Assembly: GCA_947457615.1 (NCBI GenBank)
Contig: CANGWK010000011.1
Span: 1-64,000 of the forward strand
DNA length: 64,000 nt
Source of the DNA: Flavobacteriaceae bacterium
GTDB taxonomy: Bacteria; Bacteroidota; Bacteroidia; Flavobacteriales; Flavobacteriaceae
Direction of reading: 5' to 3'
The notes beneath the pieces are model-generated. The model was given only the letters and a program-made list of their open reading frames with translations, made no database searches and was not told where the DNA came from. The translations under genes and the position numbers were made by a program. Positions 12,228 to 21,407 of this stretch are shown here, piece by piece (the stretch's first letter is position 1; each line of letters starts with the position of its first letter).

Positions 12228-12235
12228 CAAAAGTA
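12228..12235 (-). promoter_or_regulatory. Candidate -7 element for GAPDH
   Basis: On the minus strand this reads TACTTTTG, a match to TAnnTTTG, 47 bases before the GAPDH start codon. No convincing -33 TTTG is present. Confidence 0.45.
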
Positions 12236-12280
12236 AGTAACTATAACGTTTTCGTAAAATCATTTAGCACTTTTTTATAT

Positions 12281-12312
12281 AAAAAAACCACCAACGATAA
12301 AGCTGGTGGTTG
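12281..12312 (-). terminator. Terminator after the HtrA-type protease
   Basis: Stem 12286-12293 with 12304-12311 (8 bp, extendable by one G-T pair and one A-T-type pair), followed on the minus strand by seven T. It lies 24 bases beyond the protease stop codon. Confidence 0.88.
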
Positions 12313-12334
12313 GCAATCTGAATTAAAAATTATT

Positions 12335-13726
12335 TTAAATGATGATTCTTATTATTTGCCCTAATTTATTAATCATTTCAATACTCACTCCTTGATTTTC
12401 ACTTTTATCATTAGCTAATTTGGAAACAGTTTCCACATCAATTGCTTTTGCGCCATCAATAGTTAGAATAATACTTCCGCTAAGTTCATTTTCATAAGGT
12501 TTCAATCGGTCGTTTGTGACTTCTTTAATTTTTACACCATAATCTATTTTGAACCTTTTCTTATCCGATGTATCAATGTTTTCCAATTCTAAACCTTTAA
12601 AATCTGTATTAATAATATCATTTTTTACCAAAGTAACAGGAATTATTTGATTCTTTCCATCCCTAATAACTGTAACATTTATTCTGTCGTTTGGTCTTTT
12701 GGTACTAATATACCCAGTCAATTCAGGGTAAGTTGTTATTGGCTGGTTATCCAATTTAATTATTACATCTCCTTTTTGTAAACCAGATTTTTCAGCGCCT
12801 GAATTTTTCAAAACCTTAGAAATATAGTACCCTTGAGTTTCTTTAATTCCTAATTCTTTAGAAGTTTGCCCATTTATTTCATTACCAACAATTCCTAAAG
12901 CGCCACGTTGCACATTTCCAAATTCCATGATATCCTCAATAATTTTTCGAGTAATATTGGATGGAATTGCAAAAGAATATCCTGCATAACTTCCCGTTGG
13001 TGACGAAATCATAGTGTTAATTCCAATTAATTCCCCACGATTGTTTACTAAGGCGCCACCTGAATTACCTGGGTTTACCGCGGCATCCGTTTGAAGGAAG
13101 GATTGAATTCCGTTGGTGTCTAAATTTCTGGCTTTCGCCGAAACGATGCCCGCGGTAACCGTGGAAGTTAAATTATATGGATTTCCAACTGCCAAAACCC
13201 ATTCGCCAACTTTTACCTGATCTGAATCTGCAAATGTAGAATAAGGTAATTTATCTTCGGTGTCAATTTTCAACAATGCAATATCCATTTTGGCATCGGT
13301 ACCAATCAATTTGGCTTTGTAAACTTTTTTATTATTTAAAGTTACTTCCAACTCGGTTGCATCTTTAATTACGTGGTTATTGGTAACAATATAACCATCT
13401 TCCGAAATAATTACCCCAGAGCCAGTTCCTATTTGTTCTTGTTGCTGAGCTCCACCATTGGAACCATAAAAAAATTGCATAATAGGGTTGTAAACAGTTC
13501 TAATGGATACATTTTTCACGTGTACTACAGTATGAACAGTATTTTCGGCAGCTAAAGTAAAATCAATATTTTCAGGACCCATGCCAACCGTTCTACTATA
13601 ATTTTCAGATGCTTGTGTGATTATAGATTTTTTTCCAAAATCTTTTTCTACAAATAACTTATAGCCACCAAGTGTAGTGGCGCCACTTAATAATGCTACT
13701 AAAAACAAACTTGCGTATCGTTTCAT
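12335..13726 (-). CDS. Periplasmic serine protease, HtrA/Deg family
   Basis: Envelope quality-control protease, 463 residues. An N-terminal hydrophobic segment (residues 4-22) serves as signal or anchor. The trypsin-like domain carries the full triad: H118 in TNNHVI, D148 in KMDIALL and S222 in NPGNSGGAL. Two PDZ-like domains follow (about 265-350 and 375-460), the second degenerate. DegP/DegQ-type architecture; which orthologue it is cannot be decided. It is divergent from dapF and ends in its own terminator. Confidence 0.95.
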   Translation of the reverse strand: MKRYASLFLVALLSGATTLGGYKLFVEKDFGKKSIITQASENYSRTVGMGPENIDFTLAAENTVHTVVHVKNVSIRTVYNPIMQFFYGSNGGAQQQEQIGTGSGVIISEDGYIVTNNHVIKDATELEVTLNNKKVYKAKLIGTDAKMDIALLKIDTEDKLPYSTFADSDQVKVGEWVLAVGNPYNLTSTVTAGIVSAKARNLDTNGIQSFLQTDAAVNPGNSGGALVNNRGELIGINTMISSPTGSYAGYSFAIPSNITRKIIEDIMEFGNVQRGALGIVGNEINGQTSKELGIKETQGYYISKVLKNSGAEKSGLQKGDVIIKLDNQPITTYPELTGYISTKRPNDRINVTVIRDGKNQIIPVTLVKNDIINTDFKGLELENIDTSDKKRFKIDYGVKIKEVTNDRLKPYENELSGSIILTIDGAKAIDVETVSKLANDKSENQGVSIEMINKLGQIIRIII

Positions 13727-13807
13727 ATATTTGGGATTTTATTATTTGAAAGTAAAATTATACTTTTTTTATTTTCAAAAAAATGCTTTAACGCTCGTTT
13801 AACAATC

Positions 13808-13837
13808 TTTAACGTATCATTAATAATTGTAACTTTG
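13808..13837 (+). promoter_or_regulatory. Promoter of the dapF operon
   Basis: -7 element TAACTTTG (13830-13837) with TTTA (13808-13811) 18 bases upstream as the -33 element (consensus TTTG). The leader would be about 35-40 bases. Confidence 0.6.
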
Positions 13838-13881
13838 CGAAACACGAAGTAAATTATGCTTTTTTATTTAATAATCGAAGA

Positions 13882-14658
13882 ATGAAATTTCACAAATACC
13901 AAGGAACCGGAAATGACTTTATAATGATTGATAATAGGAATCAATTTTTCCTGAAAGAATCGGTGCAATTAATTGAGAATCTATGCGATCGTCGCTTCGG
14001 AATAGGAGCCGATGGTTTGATTTTATTAGAGAATGATACTAATTCCGATTTCCGAATGGTATATTTTAATTCCGATGGAAACCAAAGTTCTATGTGTGGC
14101 AATGGTGGAAGATGCTTGGTTGCTTTCGCAAAAAGCCTAGGGATTATTAAAGATACAACTACTTTCATTGCTATAGATGGTTTGCACCATGCTACAATTT
14201 TAGAAAACGGAATTGTTTCTCTTCAAATGAAAGATGTAAAAGAAGTGAAAATAGAGGAGGAATACGTGTTTTTAAATACTGGTTCGCCCCACCATGTAAC
14301 TTTAGTAGACGAAGTTGAAAATATAGATATTAAAACTAAAGGAGCAACCATTCGCTATTCCGATTTATATGGAAAAGCAGGTAGTAATGTGAATTTTGTA
14401 AGCCAAATAAGCGAAAATAATTTCCGTTTACGAACCTACGAACGTGGCGTTGAAGACGAAACTCTTTCCTGCGGAACTGGAGCCACAGCCACAGCAATTG
14501 CCATGTATGCCATCGGAAAAACAAATTCTAACAATATTGCGATTGATGTTGAAGGCGGAAAACTCAAAGTTTCTTTTGATAAAACCGACAATGGTTTTGA
14601 AAATGTTTTTTTAGAAGGACCTGCAACTTTTGTTTTTGAGGGAGAAATTGAAATCTAA
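13882..14658 (+). CDS. dapF: Diaminopimelate epimerase
   Basis: Converts LL- to meso-diaminopimelate for lysine and peptidoglycan synthesis; cytoplasmic, 258 residues. Both catalytic cysteines are present: C72 in MCGNGGRC and C197 in LSCGTGAT. The N-terminal KYQGTGNDF block is typical. First gene of a probable four-gene operon (GNAT, mltG, DUF2279) with gaps of 3-17 bases. The pairing with mltG fits a cell-wall theme. Confidence 0.97.
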   Translation: MKFHKYQGTGNDFIMIDNRNQFFLKESVQLIENLCDRRFGIGADGLILLENDTNSDFRMVYFNSDGNQSSMCGNGGRCLVAFAKSLGIIKDTTTFIAIDGLHHATILENGIVSLQMKDVKEVKIEEEYVFLNTGSPHHVTLVDEVENIDIKTKGATIRYSDLYGKAGSNVNFVSQISENNFRLRTYERGVEDETLSCGTGATATAIAMYAIGKTNSNNIAIDVEGGKLKVSFDKTDNGFENVFLEGPATFVFEGEIEI

Positions 14659-14664
14659 ACTTTT

Positions 14665-15201
14665 ATGATATTATCTGGAACCAACTTATACCTCCGCGCA
14701 CTAGAACCCGAAGATTTGGATTTTATTTATCAAATAGAAAACGACGAGAACGTTTGGGAAGTAAGTAACACGCAAACTCCTTACAGTAAATTTTTAATTC
14801 GGCAATATTTAGAAAATGCCCACAAAGATATATATGAAGCTAAACAATTGCGCTTAGCAATTTGTATAAAAAATTCTCGAACTCCCATTGGTTTAATTGA
14901 TTTATTCGATTTTGATCCAAAAAATAATCGTGCTGGAATAGGAATTGTAATTCAAAAAGAAACCGACAGGAGCAAAGGCTATGGTAAAGAAGCATTAGGA
15001 ATTGTAATTGCTTATTCCTTTAAGCAATTACAATTACACCAACTTTTCGTAAATATTGCAGTGCATAATGTTTCTAGTTTAAACCTTTTTACTACTTTTG
15101 GATTTGAAAAAATTGGCATCAAAAAAGATTGGAATTATACTAATAATTCTTACCACGATGAAGTTCTTTTTCAGTTGATTAACCCATATATCATTAGTTA
15201 A
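14665..15201 (+). CDS. GNAT family N-acetyltransferase (RimJ/RimL/SpeG-like)
   Basis: 178-residue acyl-CoA-dependent acetyltransferase. The strand NLYLRALEPEDLDFIY at the start and the acetyl-CoA loop region around SKGYGKEALG (near residues 104-113) mark the GNAT_3 group that contains ribosomal-protein and spermidine acetyltransferases. The substrate is unknown. It starts six bases after dapF and precedes mltG by 17 bases, so it is co-transcribed with them. Confidence 0.85.
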   Translation: MILSGTNLYLRALEPEDLDFIYQIENDENVWEVSNTQTPYSKFLIRQYLENAHKDIYEAKQLRLAICIKNSRTPIGLIDLFDFDPKNNRAGIGIVIQKETDRSKGYGKEALGIVIAYSFKQLQLHQLFVNIAVHNVSSLNLFTTFGFEKIGIKKDWNYTNNSYHDEVLFQLINPYIIS

Positions 15202-15218
15202 CTAATATTTTTTTTATT

Positions 15219-16253
15219 TTGAACACAAAGTTTAAAACTATACTAATTGCCATAGCAGGACTTTTTTTAGTCTTTGTAATTGTTGTGTCCAGCAAATATT
15301 TCACCAATAATACTAAAAACGTTTCTAAAGAGTTTTATGTTGAAATTCCAACAGGTTCCAACTACAATAAAGTTTTGGAGATTATTTCTCCTTTTGTTTC
15401 AAACATAAATGATTTTAAATTTATTGCAAGTATTAGTTCCTACGATAAGAATATAAATCCAGGTCGATTTTTATTTAAAAAAGGACTAAGTAGTTTTGGT
15501 TTAGTCTCTACTTTAAAAAGAAACGTTCCTGTTAATTTGGCTTTCAATAACCAAGAACGTATGGAAAATTTATGCGTTCGAATTAGTTCGCAGATAGAAC
15601 CTGACACTACTAAATTACTTTCTGTTTTCAGAGATTCTCTTTTTTTAAAACAAAACGGATTCACTAAAGACAATGTAATTGCAATGTTTATTCCAAATTC
15701 TTATGAGTTTTATTGGAATGTATCTGCCGAAAAATTTAGAGATAAAATGCTTAAAGAGTATCAAAATTTTTGGAATTTAGAGCGTTTAATGAAGGCCAAG
15801 AAACTAGGTCTTTCTCCGGTAGAAGTTATGACATTGGCCTCCATCGTTAACAAAGAAACCGTAAAAAAAGACGAACGACCAAAAGTTGCCAAGGTGTATT
15901 TGAATAGGTTAGCTTTAGGAATGCCACTACAAGCAGATCCAACTATAATATATGCATTAAAATTAAGACATAATAATTTTGATCAAATCATAAAACGAGT
16001 TTTATACAGCGATCTAGCTATCCGTTCCCCATACAATACTTATATAAAATTAGGTTTGCCTCCAGGACCAATTTCAATGCCTGATATTACTGCAATTGAT
16101 GCCGTTTTAAATCCAGACACTAATGATTATATTTATTTCTGTGCCAGTGTGGAACGTTTTGGATACCATGAGTTTGCTTCTACTTATGAGCAACATCAAT
16201 TAAATGCTAAAAAATATGCCGATTGGTTAAACGTTATAGGAACAAAAAGATAA
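15219..16253 (+). CDS. mltG: Endolytic murein transglycosylase MltG
   Basis: Membrane-anchored lytic transglycosylase that cuts nascent glycan strands; 344 residues. One N-terminal membrane segment (about residues 7-25), then the YceG/MltG domain; the catalytic glutamate is E213 in ASIVNKET, followed by the typical block NRLALGMPLQADPTIIY. The best start is TTG 15219: no nearby ATG keeps the membrane anchor. The same operon as dapF. Confidence 0.94.
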   Translation: MNTKFKTILIAIAGLFLVFVIVVSSKYFTNNTKNVSKEFYVEIPTGSNYNKVLEIISPFVSNINDFKFIASISSYDKNINPGRFLFKKGLSSFGLVSTLKRNVPVNLAFNNQERMENLCVRISSQIEPDTTKLLSVFRDSLFLKQNGFTKDNVIAMFIPNSYEFYWNVSAEKFRDKMLKEYQNFWNLERLMKAKKLGLSPVEVMTLASIVNKETVKKDERPKVAKVYLNRLALGMPLQADPTIIYALKLRHNNFDQIIKRVLYSDLAIRSPYNTYIKLGLPPGPISMPDITAIDAVLNPDTNDYIYFCASVERFGYHEFASTYEQHQLNAKKYADWLNVIGTKR

Positions 16254-16256
16254 CCC

Positions 16257-17174
16257 TTGAGAAGAATAACCTTACTATTTATTATTCTCTACAGTATAAA
16301 TTCCACCTTTGGATTAGCACAAACTAATCTCCATTCTTTTTTAAAACCCTCCGACACTATAAACCCTAAAAGGTTGAAAGTAGTAATTGGTACCGAAGCC
16401 ATTATGACCTCGAGCGCATTAATTGGATTGAACCAACTTTGGTATGCCGATTATGCTCATTCTAGTTTGCATTCAGTGAACGATAATGACGAATGGCTAC
16501 AAATGGACAAAGCAGGACATTTATTTTCCTCCTACCACCTTAGTGCTTTTGGAACTAATGCTTTGCAATGGAGTGGCTGCTCTAAAAAAAACAAACTAAT
16601 TTATGGCTCCACTATTGGTTTAGCATTTTTAAGTGCCGTTGAGGTTATGGATGGGTATTCTGCCGAATGGGGTTTTTCCTGGGGCGATATGGCTGCTAAC
16701 ACTAGTGGAATTGCTCTTTACGTTTCGCAAGAATTACTATGGAAAGAACAACGAATTGTGCCAAAATTTTCATTTCACACCACCCAATATGCAGGTCTTC
16801 GTCCAAATGTTTTAGGTAGCAATTTATCGCAACAAATTTTGAAAGATTATAATGGGCAAACTTATTGGCTTTCTGCTAATGTAAATTCATTTTTTAAACC
16901 ATCGAAATTGCCAAAATGGATGAATATAGCTATTGGCTTTGGTGCCGATGGAATGACCAATGGAAGAAACGAAAATAACTCGCTTTTTTCCTCTATAGAA
17001 ACCAAAAAATCGCGACAATTTTACCTTAGTTTCGATGCCGATTTAACTAAAATTCACACAAAATCACACTTTTTGAAAACTTTTTTTACAGTTTTTAATT
17101 CTATTAAAATCCCTGCTCCAACGTTAGAAATCAACGGTTCACAAGGAATTAAATTTTATTATTTATACTTCTAA
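16257..17174 (+). CDS. DUF2279 (YfiM-like) exported protein
   Basis: 305-residue protein with a signal peptide (about 1-21). Recognised as the DUF2279 family by the segments DKAGHLFSSYHLS (near residue 82) and MDGYSAEWGFSWGDMAAN (near residue 131); the family is found in the envelope of Bacteroidota and its function is unknown. It begins with TTG three bases after mltG, and only this start preserves the signal peptide. Probably the last gene of the dapF operon. Confidence 0.85.
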   Translation: MRRITLLFIILYSINSTFGLAQTNLHSFLKPSDTINPKRLKVVIGTEAIMTSSALIGLNQLWYADYAHSSLHSVNDNDEWLQMDKAGHLFSSYHLSAFGTNALQWSGCSKKNKLIYGSTIGLAFLSAVEVMDGYSAEWGFSWGDMAANTSGIALYVSQELLWKEQRIVPKFSFHTTQYAGLRPNVLGSNLSQQILKDYNGQTYWLSANVNSFFKPSKLPKWMNIAIGFGADGMTNGRNENNSLFSSIETKKSRQFYLSFDADLTKIHTKSHFLKTFFTVFNSIKIPAPTLEINGSQGIKFYYLYF

Positions 17175-17218
17175 AACGCATAACTACTTGATTCTCAATT
17201 TTATTTAAAATAAAGTTG

Positions 17219-17226
17219 TATATTTG
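17219..17226 (+). promoter_or_regulatory. Candidate -7 element before the lysozyme-fold gene
   Basis: TATATTTG, a full match to TAnnTTTG, 45 bases before the next start codon. A -33 element is not clear. Confidence 0.5.
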
Positions 17227-17271
17227 CACCCTTAATATCAAGATGGTGACAGCGCTTGGAAATCAAAATTT

Positions 17272-17907
17272 ATGATAAATAGATGGTCGTTTTACATTGG
17301 AATCGTGTTGATAGTTAGTTTTATAAGTTCTGCTTTTAAACCTTCTGAAAATTCAAATAATAAGCGATTTTATGTAAGCGAAAAGGAGGAATTGTTATAC
17401 CAATTTCCATCCGAAAAACCTTCTGATTATATTGGTCAATCTCTACCTTTTATCGGAAAACACTTCATTGGCTTTAAAGAAGCAATCGGATTTAGAGAAT
17501 CTCAGGGGCAATACCATTTGGTAAATTCATTTGGATATATGGGTAAATACCAATTTGGATCTTCAGCATTACGCTTTTTTGGAATAAAAAGTAATTCTAC
17601 TTTTCTTAATTCTCCTCAATTACAAGAAAAGGCATTCGTTGCTTTGGTTAAATTCAACAAATATAAATTGCAGGATGTAATAGAACAATTTAGAGGAAAA
17701 ACCATAGATGGAGTGCGTGTTACTGAGTCTGGCATTTTAGCAGCAGCCCATCTTGGAGGTGCAGGGTCTATTAGAAAATACCTAAAGTCTAACGGGAAAA
17801 AGATATGTAAAGATGGATACGGAACTACGGTTAAAAGTTATTTGAAACAGTTTGGAGGTTATGAAACTCACAACATTATAGCCGATAGTTCTCCAAAGGT
17901 TTACTAA
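17272..17907 (+). CDS. Exported lytic-transglycosylase-like protein
   Basis: 211 residues with an N-terminal export signal or anchor (about 6-22). The central part looks like a lysozyme/SLT fold: a candidate catalytic E76 in IGFRESQGQYH, then NSFGYMGKYQFG and, later, AAAHLGGAGSIRKYL, the usual order in goose-type or phage-type transglycosylases. No LysM or other binding domain is visible. It has its own -7 element. The assignment rests on motif pattern alone, so substrate and activity are unproven. The following 241 bases (17908-18148) hold no gene I can support. Confidence 0.65.
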   Translation: MINRWSFYIGIVLIVSFISSAFKPSENSNNKRFYVSEKEELLYQFPSEKPSDYIGQSLPFIGKHFIGFKEAIGFRESQGQYHLVNSFGYMGKYQFGSSALRFFGIKSNSTFLNSPQLQEKAFVALVKFNKYKLQDVIEQFRGKTIDGVRVTESGILAAAHLGGAGSIRKYLKSNGKKICKDGYGTTVKSYLKQFGGYETHNIIADSSPKVY

Positions 17908-18148
17908 TTTTTTATGAAGCAGATAGCTTTTGCGTTTTAGTACGAGTTTCCCGCTTTCCGTTTCAATCTATAATTGAAGATAATAAGTATTATCATGCAA
18001 CATTCGATTATCGCAATTACAGGATTTTCTCTTCAAATGAAATTCATCGAACTGAATTAAAATAAAAATTAAAGTGAGATAATCGGTTTTAAAATATAAT
18101 TTGTTTTGTGAAATTCCTATTAAGAGACTAAATTTAGTTCACTACAAT

Positions 18149-18871
18149 TTAAATTTTGTGAACAATAAAAATAGTGGGTCTATTGTGTAAATCAATTATT
18201 ACTTTTTTCCAATCTGCAACTTGAAAAGTTTTGATATATTCTGTTGGAAGTGTAATATCTGCCGCAATGCATAACAGTGTATTAGGCTGTAAAGTTTGCA
18301 CTAAATCTTCCAATAATTTATTGTTTCTATAAGGAGTTTCTATGAAGATTTGCGATTGGTTTTTATCTTGCGATAATTTTTCGTAAGTCTTTAATGCCGA
18401 TTTTTTATCCGATTTATCAATAGGTAAATATCCATTAAAAGCAAAACTTTGACCATTCATGCCAGAACCCATCATCGCTAGTAATATTGACGATGGACCA
18501 ACTAAAGGTACTACTTGAATTCCTTTTTCGTGTGCTAATTTCGCAATAGCGGCACCAGGATCGGCTATACCAGGGCATCCAGCTTCACTCATGAGTCCAA
18601 TATTTATTCCTTGAAAACAAGGTTTAAGCATTTCGCTATGTTCAGCAATTTCGGTGTATTTATTTAAAGTGCTTAAGATTAAAGAGGACTGTAACTTATC
18701 TGGCTTAATGCTTTTGATGCATTTTCTAGCAGTTTTTTCGTTTTCAACAATGTAGTGATCAATGAATTCGATGGCTCTTTTTACCGTTTGTGGTAAAACA
18801 TCATCAGGATTACTTTCGCCAAGTGTTGTTGGAATTAAATAAAGTTTTCCTATTAAGTTTTTTGTATTCAT
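18149..18871 (-). CDS. RsmI-like SAM-dependent methyltransferase (tetrapyrrole methylase fold)
   Basis: 240 residues of the tetrapyrrole-methylase superfamily. It has the N-terminal LYLIPTTLGE strand, the GLMSEAGCPGIADPGA loop and the LVGPSSILLAMMGSG segment that bind S-adenosylmethionine. RsmI methylates C1402 of 16S rRNA, but canonical RsmI begins with LY-VATPIGN; this shorter form is the divergent type common in Bacteroidota, so rRNA is the likely but unproven substrate. Start codon and the stop of the phosphatase gene overlap by one base. Confidence 0.85.
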   Translation of the reverse strand: MNTKNLIGKLYLIPTTLGESNPDDVLPQTVKRAIEFIDHYIVENEKTARKCIKSIKPDKLQSSLILSTLNKYTEIAEHSEMLKPCFQGINIGLMSEAGCPGIADPGAAIAKLAHEKGIQVVPLVGPSSILLAMMGSGMNGQSFAFNGYLPIDKSDKKSALKTYEKLSQDKNQSQIFIETPYRNNKLLEDLVQTLQPNTLLCIAADITLPTEYIKTFQVADWKKVIIDLHNRPTIFIVHKI

Positions 18872-19338
18872 TAGGGATGTTTCTCTATTAATTTTTTAGA
18901 TACTAAATCGGTTGCCTCGTCCAGCATTTTAAACACCATATCAAAGCCATTTTGCAGACCATAGAAGGGATCTGGAACGTCTACATTGTCGCCAGGAAAA
19001 AGTTCATCAAGAATTAATTTTACTTTTTCTTTATGTATTTCTGTTTTTGCTAATGAAGTAACATTCGCATAATTGGAGGCATCCATAACATAAATATAAT
19101 CAAATTCTTCAAAAAAGCTAGATGTAAAGTGTTTCCCTTTTTGCTTTGAAATATCTAGTCCGTTTTTTTTGGCAGTAGCAATGGATCGCTCATCAGGATG
19201 TTTTCCAATATGCCAAGATCCTGTACCAGCAGATTCAACCATAAATTTGTCTTTGGGTAATTTAGACGCTAGGAGTCCTTCTGCCAATGGTGATCGGCAT
19301 ATATTTCCTAAACACACCATTACTATTTTGATTGGCAT
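18871..19338 (-). CDS. Low-molecular-weight protein tyrosine phosphatase
   Basis: 155 residues from ATG 19338 (an ATG 15 bases earlier is possible). The P-loop C9-L-G-N-I-C-R15-S and the general acid D123 in VPDPFYG identify an LMW-PTP. Such enzymes can dephosphorylate bacterial tyrosine kinases such as Wzc; a Wzc kinase is encoded 12 kb away in this window, but the physical link is weak. Co-transcribed with the RsmI-like gene. Confidence 0.93.
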   Translation of the reverse strand: MPIKIVMVCLGNICRSPLAEGLLASKLPKDKFMVESAGTGSWHIGKHPDERSIATAKKNGLDISKQKGKHFTSSFFEEFDYIYVMDASNYANVTSLAKTEIHKEKVKLILDELFPGDNVDVPDPFYGLQNGFDMVFKMLDEATDLVSKKLIEKHP

Positions 19339-19390
19339 AGTTATTAATTCCATATCGAAAAAAAAGGAAAAATTAGATATTTAAAAAAAA

Positions 19391-20818
19391 TTATAGAGAT
19401 AATTTTTTATGAATATCTTCTACAAATTTTTTGAATTGCTTGTCCGTAGAAACCAAGTTGTCCACGGTTTTACAAGCATGTAATACAGTTGCATGGTCTC
19501 TGTCTCCAATTTGTGATCCAATATTTGCCAATGATGCTTTAGTGAATTTTTTTGCAAAAAACATAGCTAATTGTCTTGCTTGAACTACATGTCGTTTTCT
19601 TGTTTTAGATTGTAAAGTGTCTAAATCCAATTGAAAGTAATCAGAAACTACTTTTTGTATGTAATCTATAGAAATTTCACGTTTAACATTTTTAACAAAT
19701 TTCTCTACAATGTTTTTGGCAAGTTCAAGAGTAACTTCTTTTTTATTGAAAGACGATTGGGCAATTAATGAAATTATAGCACCTTCAAGTTCTCTTACAT
19801 TAGATTTTATGTTTTGAGCAACATATTCTATAATTTCGTCTGGCATTTCTACTCCATCACGATACAATATATTGTTCAAAATAGAAACTCTAGTTTCGTA
19901 ATCTGGTTGGTGTAATTCTGCGGATAGTCCCCATTTGAAACGAGATAATAAACGTTGTTCAATATCCTGCATATCTACAGGGGCTTTGTCGGAAGTAAGA
20001 ATTACTTGTTTGCCATTTTGGTGCAAATAGTTGAAAATATGGAAAAATACATCTTGTGTTCCAGTTTTGCCAGAAAGAAATTGTACATCGTCTATTATTA
20101 AAACGTCTATTAATTGATAAAAATGTATAAAGTCGTTACGATTATTTTTCTTAACCGAATCAATATATTGTTGCGTGAAAACTTCAGCAGAAATATACAA
20201 TACTGTTTTTTCTGGGTATTTATCTTTAATCTCTACGCCAATAGCATGTGCCAGGTGCGTTTTTCCCAGACCAACACCGCCAAAAATAAGTAATGGATTA
20301 AAAGAAGTTCCTCCTGGCTTGTTAGCTACAGCCATTCCTGCAGAACGAGCTAAACGGTTAGAGTCTCCTTCAAGGAAGTTATCAAAACTATAGTTTGCAT
20401 TTAGTTGCGATTCAATCTTTAAATTTCTAATACCAGGAATCACAAACGGATTTTTAAGTTCTGGATTTAGGTTTTTAAAGGGGGCATCTACATCTTGAGC
20501 TTTTATAGAGCTTCTGTGTGCGCTTGGTAATTGTTCTGTAAATGGTTGTTTATTGCCATAAGTGTTCTCCATTTTGATTTTATAGAGTAACTTTGCATTT
20601 TTTCCAAGTTCTTTAGTTAGTGCAACTTTTAGTAATTTAACATAGTGCTCTTCTAGCCATTCATAAAAGAATTTGCTTGGCACTTGAATATATAAAGCAT
20701 TGTCGGATAACTCAACTGATTTGATTGGTTCAAACCAAGTTTTAAAAGCTTGTTCTTGAATATTGTCTTTGATGAAAAGTAGACAGTTTTCCCAAACTGA
20801 TTGCGCAGTTTTGTTCAT
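19391..20818 (-). CDS. dnaA: Chromosomal replication initiator DnaA
   Basis: 475 residues with all four DnaA domains: N-terminal domain (1-90), linker, AAA+ ATPase with Walker A GGVGLGKT (181-188) and Walker B VLIIDDVQF, and the C-terminal helix-turn-helix with the DnaA signature IGDRDHATVLHACKTV. It initiates replication at oriC by binding DnaA boxes. One perfect box lies upstream of the gene and overlaps its likely promoter, which suggests autorepression. Confidence 0.98.
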   Translation of the reverse strand: MNKTAQSVWENCLLFIKDNIQEQAFKTWFEPIKSVELSDNALYIQVPSKFFYEWLEEHYVKLLKVALTKELGKNAKLLYKIKMENTYGNKQPFTEQLPSAHRSSIKAQDVDAPFKNLNPELKNPFVIPGIRNLKIESQLNANYSFDNFLEGDSNRLARSAGMAVANKPGGTSFNPLLIFGGVGLGKTHLAHAIGVEIKDKYPEKTVLYISAEVFTQQYIDSVKKNNRNDFIHFYQLIDVLIIDDVQFLSGKTGTQDVFFHIFNYLHQNGKQVILTSDKAPVDMQDIEQRLLSRFKWGLSAELHQPDYETRVSILNNILYRDGVEMPDEIIEYVAQNIKSNVRELEGAIISLIAQSSFNKKEVTLELAKNIVEKFVKNVKREISIDYIQKVVSDYFQLDLDTLQSKTRKRHVVQARQLAMFFAKKFTKASLANIGSQIGDRDHATVLHACKTVDNLVSTDKQFKKFVEDIHKKLSL

Positions 20819-20899
20819 ATACGTGTTAAAATTACTAATTTAAAATAATGGTTTTCTAAACAGAAGAAATACGATTTCTTGGCCGTTTTTTCGGGCTAA

Positions 20900-20914
20900 C
20901 AAATATGTGGATAA
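20900..20914 (-). promoter_or_regulatory. DnaA box overlapping the dnaA promoter
   Basis: TGTGGATAA (20906-20914) is the exact complement of the DnaA box TTATCCACA. It overlaps CATATTTG (minus strand, 20900-20907), one base off the TAnnTTTG -7 consensus, 82 bases before the dnaA start. Bound DnaA would block polymerase. The AT-rich tract 20911-20985 beside it could unwind, but only one perfect box is seen, so I do not call oriC. Confidence 0.65.
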
Positions 20915-21006
20915 AAAATATTTAAAAAAAATTATTAGCTATGGTTTTTTTAAAAAAAAAGTTGTATAGTAGATTTTAAAAATAGATTAAAAGCAATTAA
21001 ATATAG

Positions 21007-21405
21007 ATGAACGAAAATAAGATAGAGTTTAGAGTAAGATATAGTGAAACAGACCAAATGGGAGTAGTTTATCATGGCAGTTATGTTCCTTATTTTGAAA
21101 TAGGAAGAGTCGAATGGCTAAGAAACAAAGGAGTGTCTTATAAATTTATGGAAGAAAGTGGAATAGCCTTGCCAATTGTGTCTATGCATATTAATTATAA
21201 GAAACCTGCACGATATGATGACTTACTAACAGTTCATACAAAACTTCGCAAATATAGTGGGGTTAAGATAGAATTTGATTGCGAAATATTTAATAAAAAT
21301 CAAGAGTTATTAACAAATGCTCATTTTATACTTGTTTTTATTGATCTTAAAACCGGGAAACCTACCCCGCCACCTGAGTACATTTTGGATATTATTAACG
21401 AATAG
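21007..21405 (+). CDS. Acyl-CoA thioesterase, hot-dog fold (YbgC/4HBT type)
   Basis: 132 residues. The strand RYSETDQMGVVYHGSY carries the catalytic aspartate (D16) and the following hot-dog helix, as in YbgC and 4-hydroxybenzoyl-CoA thioesterases. It hydrolyses acyl-CoA esters; the natural substrate is unknown. It is divergent from dnaA and convergent with the IMPACT-family gene two bases beyond its stop. Confidence 0.92.
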   Translation: MNENKIEFRVRYSETDQMGVVYHGSYVPYFEIGRVEWLRNKGVSYKFMEESGIALPIVSMHINYKKPARYDDLLTVHTKLRKYSGVKIEFDCEIFNKNQELLTNAHFILVFIDLKTGKPTPPPEYILDIINE

Positions 21406-21407
21406 GT

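Noticed and set aside
17227..17271. Riboswitch-like leader before the lysozyme-fold gene
   Set aside because: The leader is about 40 bases, too short, and no known fold or paired arms are evident.
20819..21006. Origin of replication at dnaA
   Set aside because: Only one perfect DnaA box is present and no cluster of boxes; skew data would be needed.
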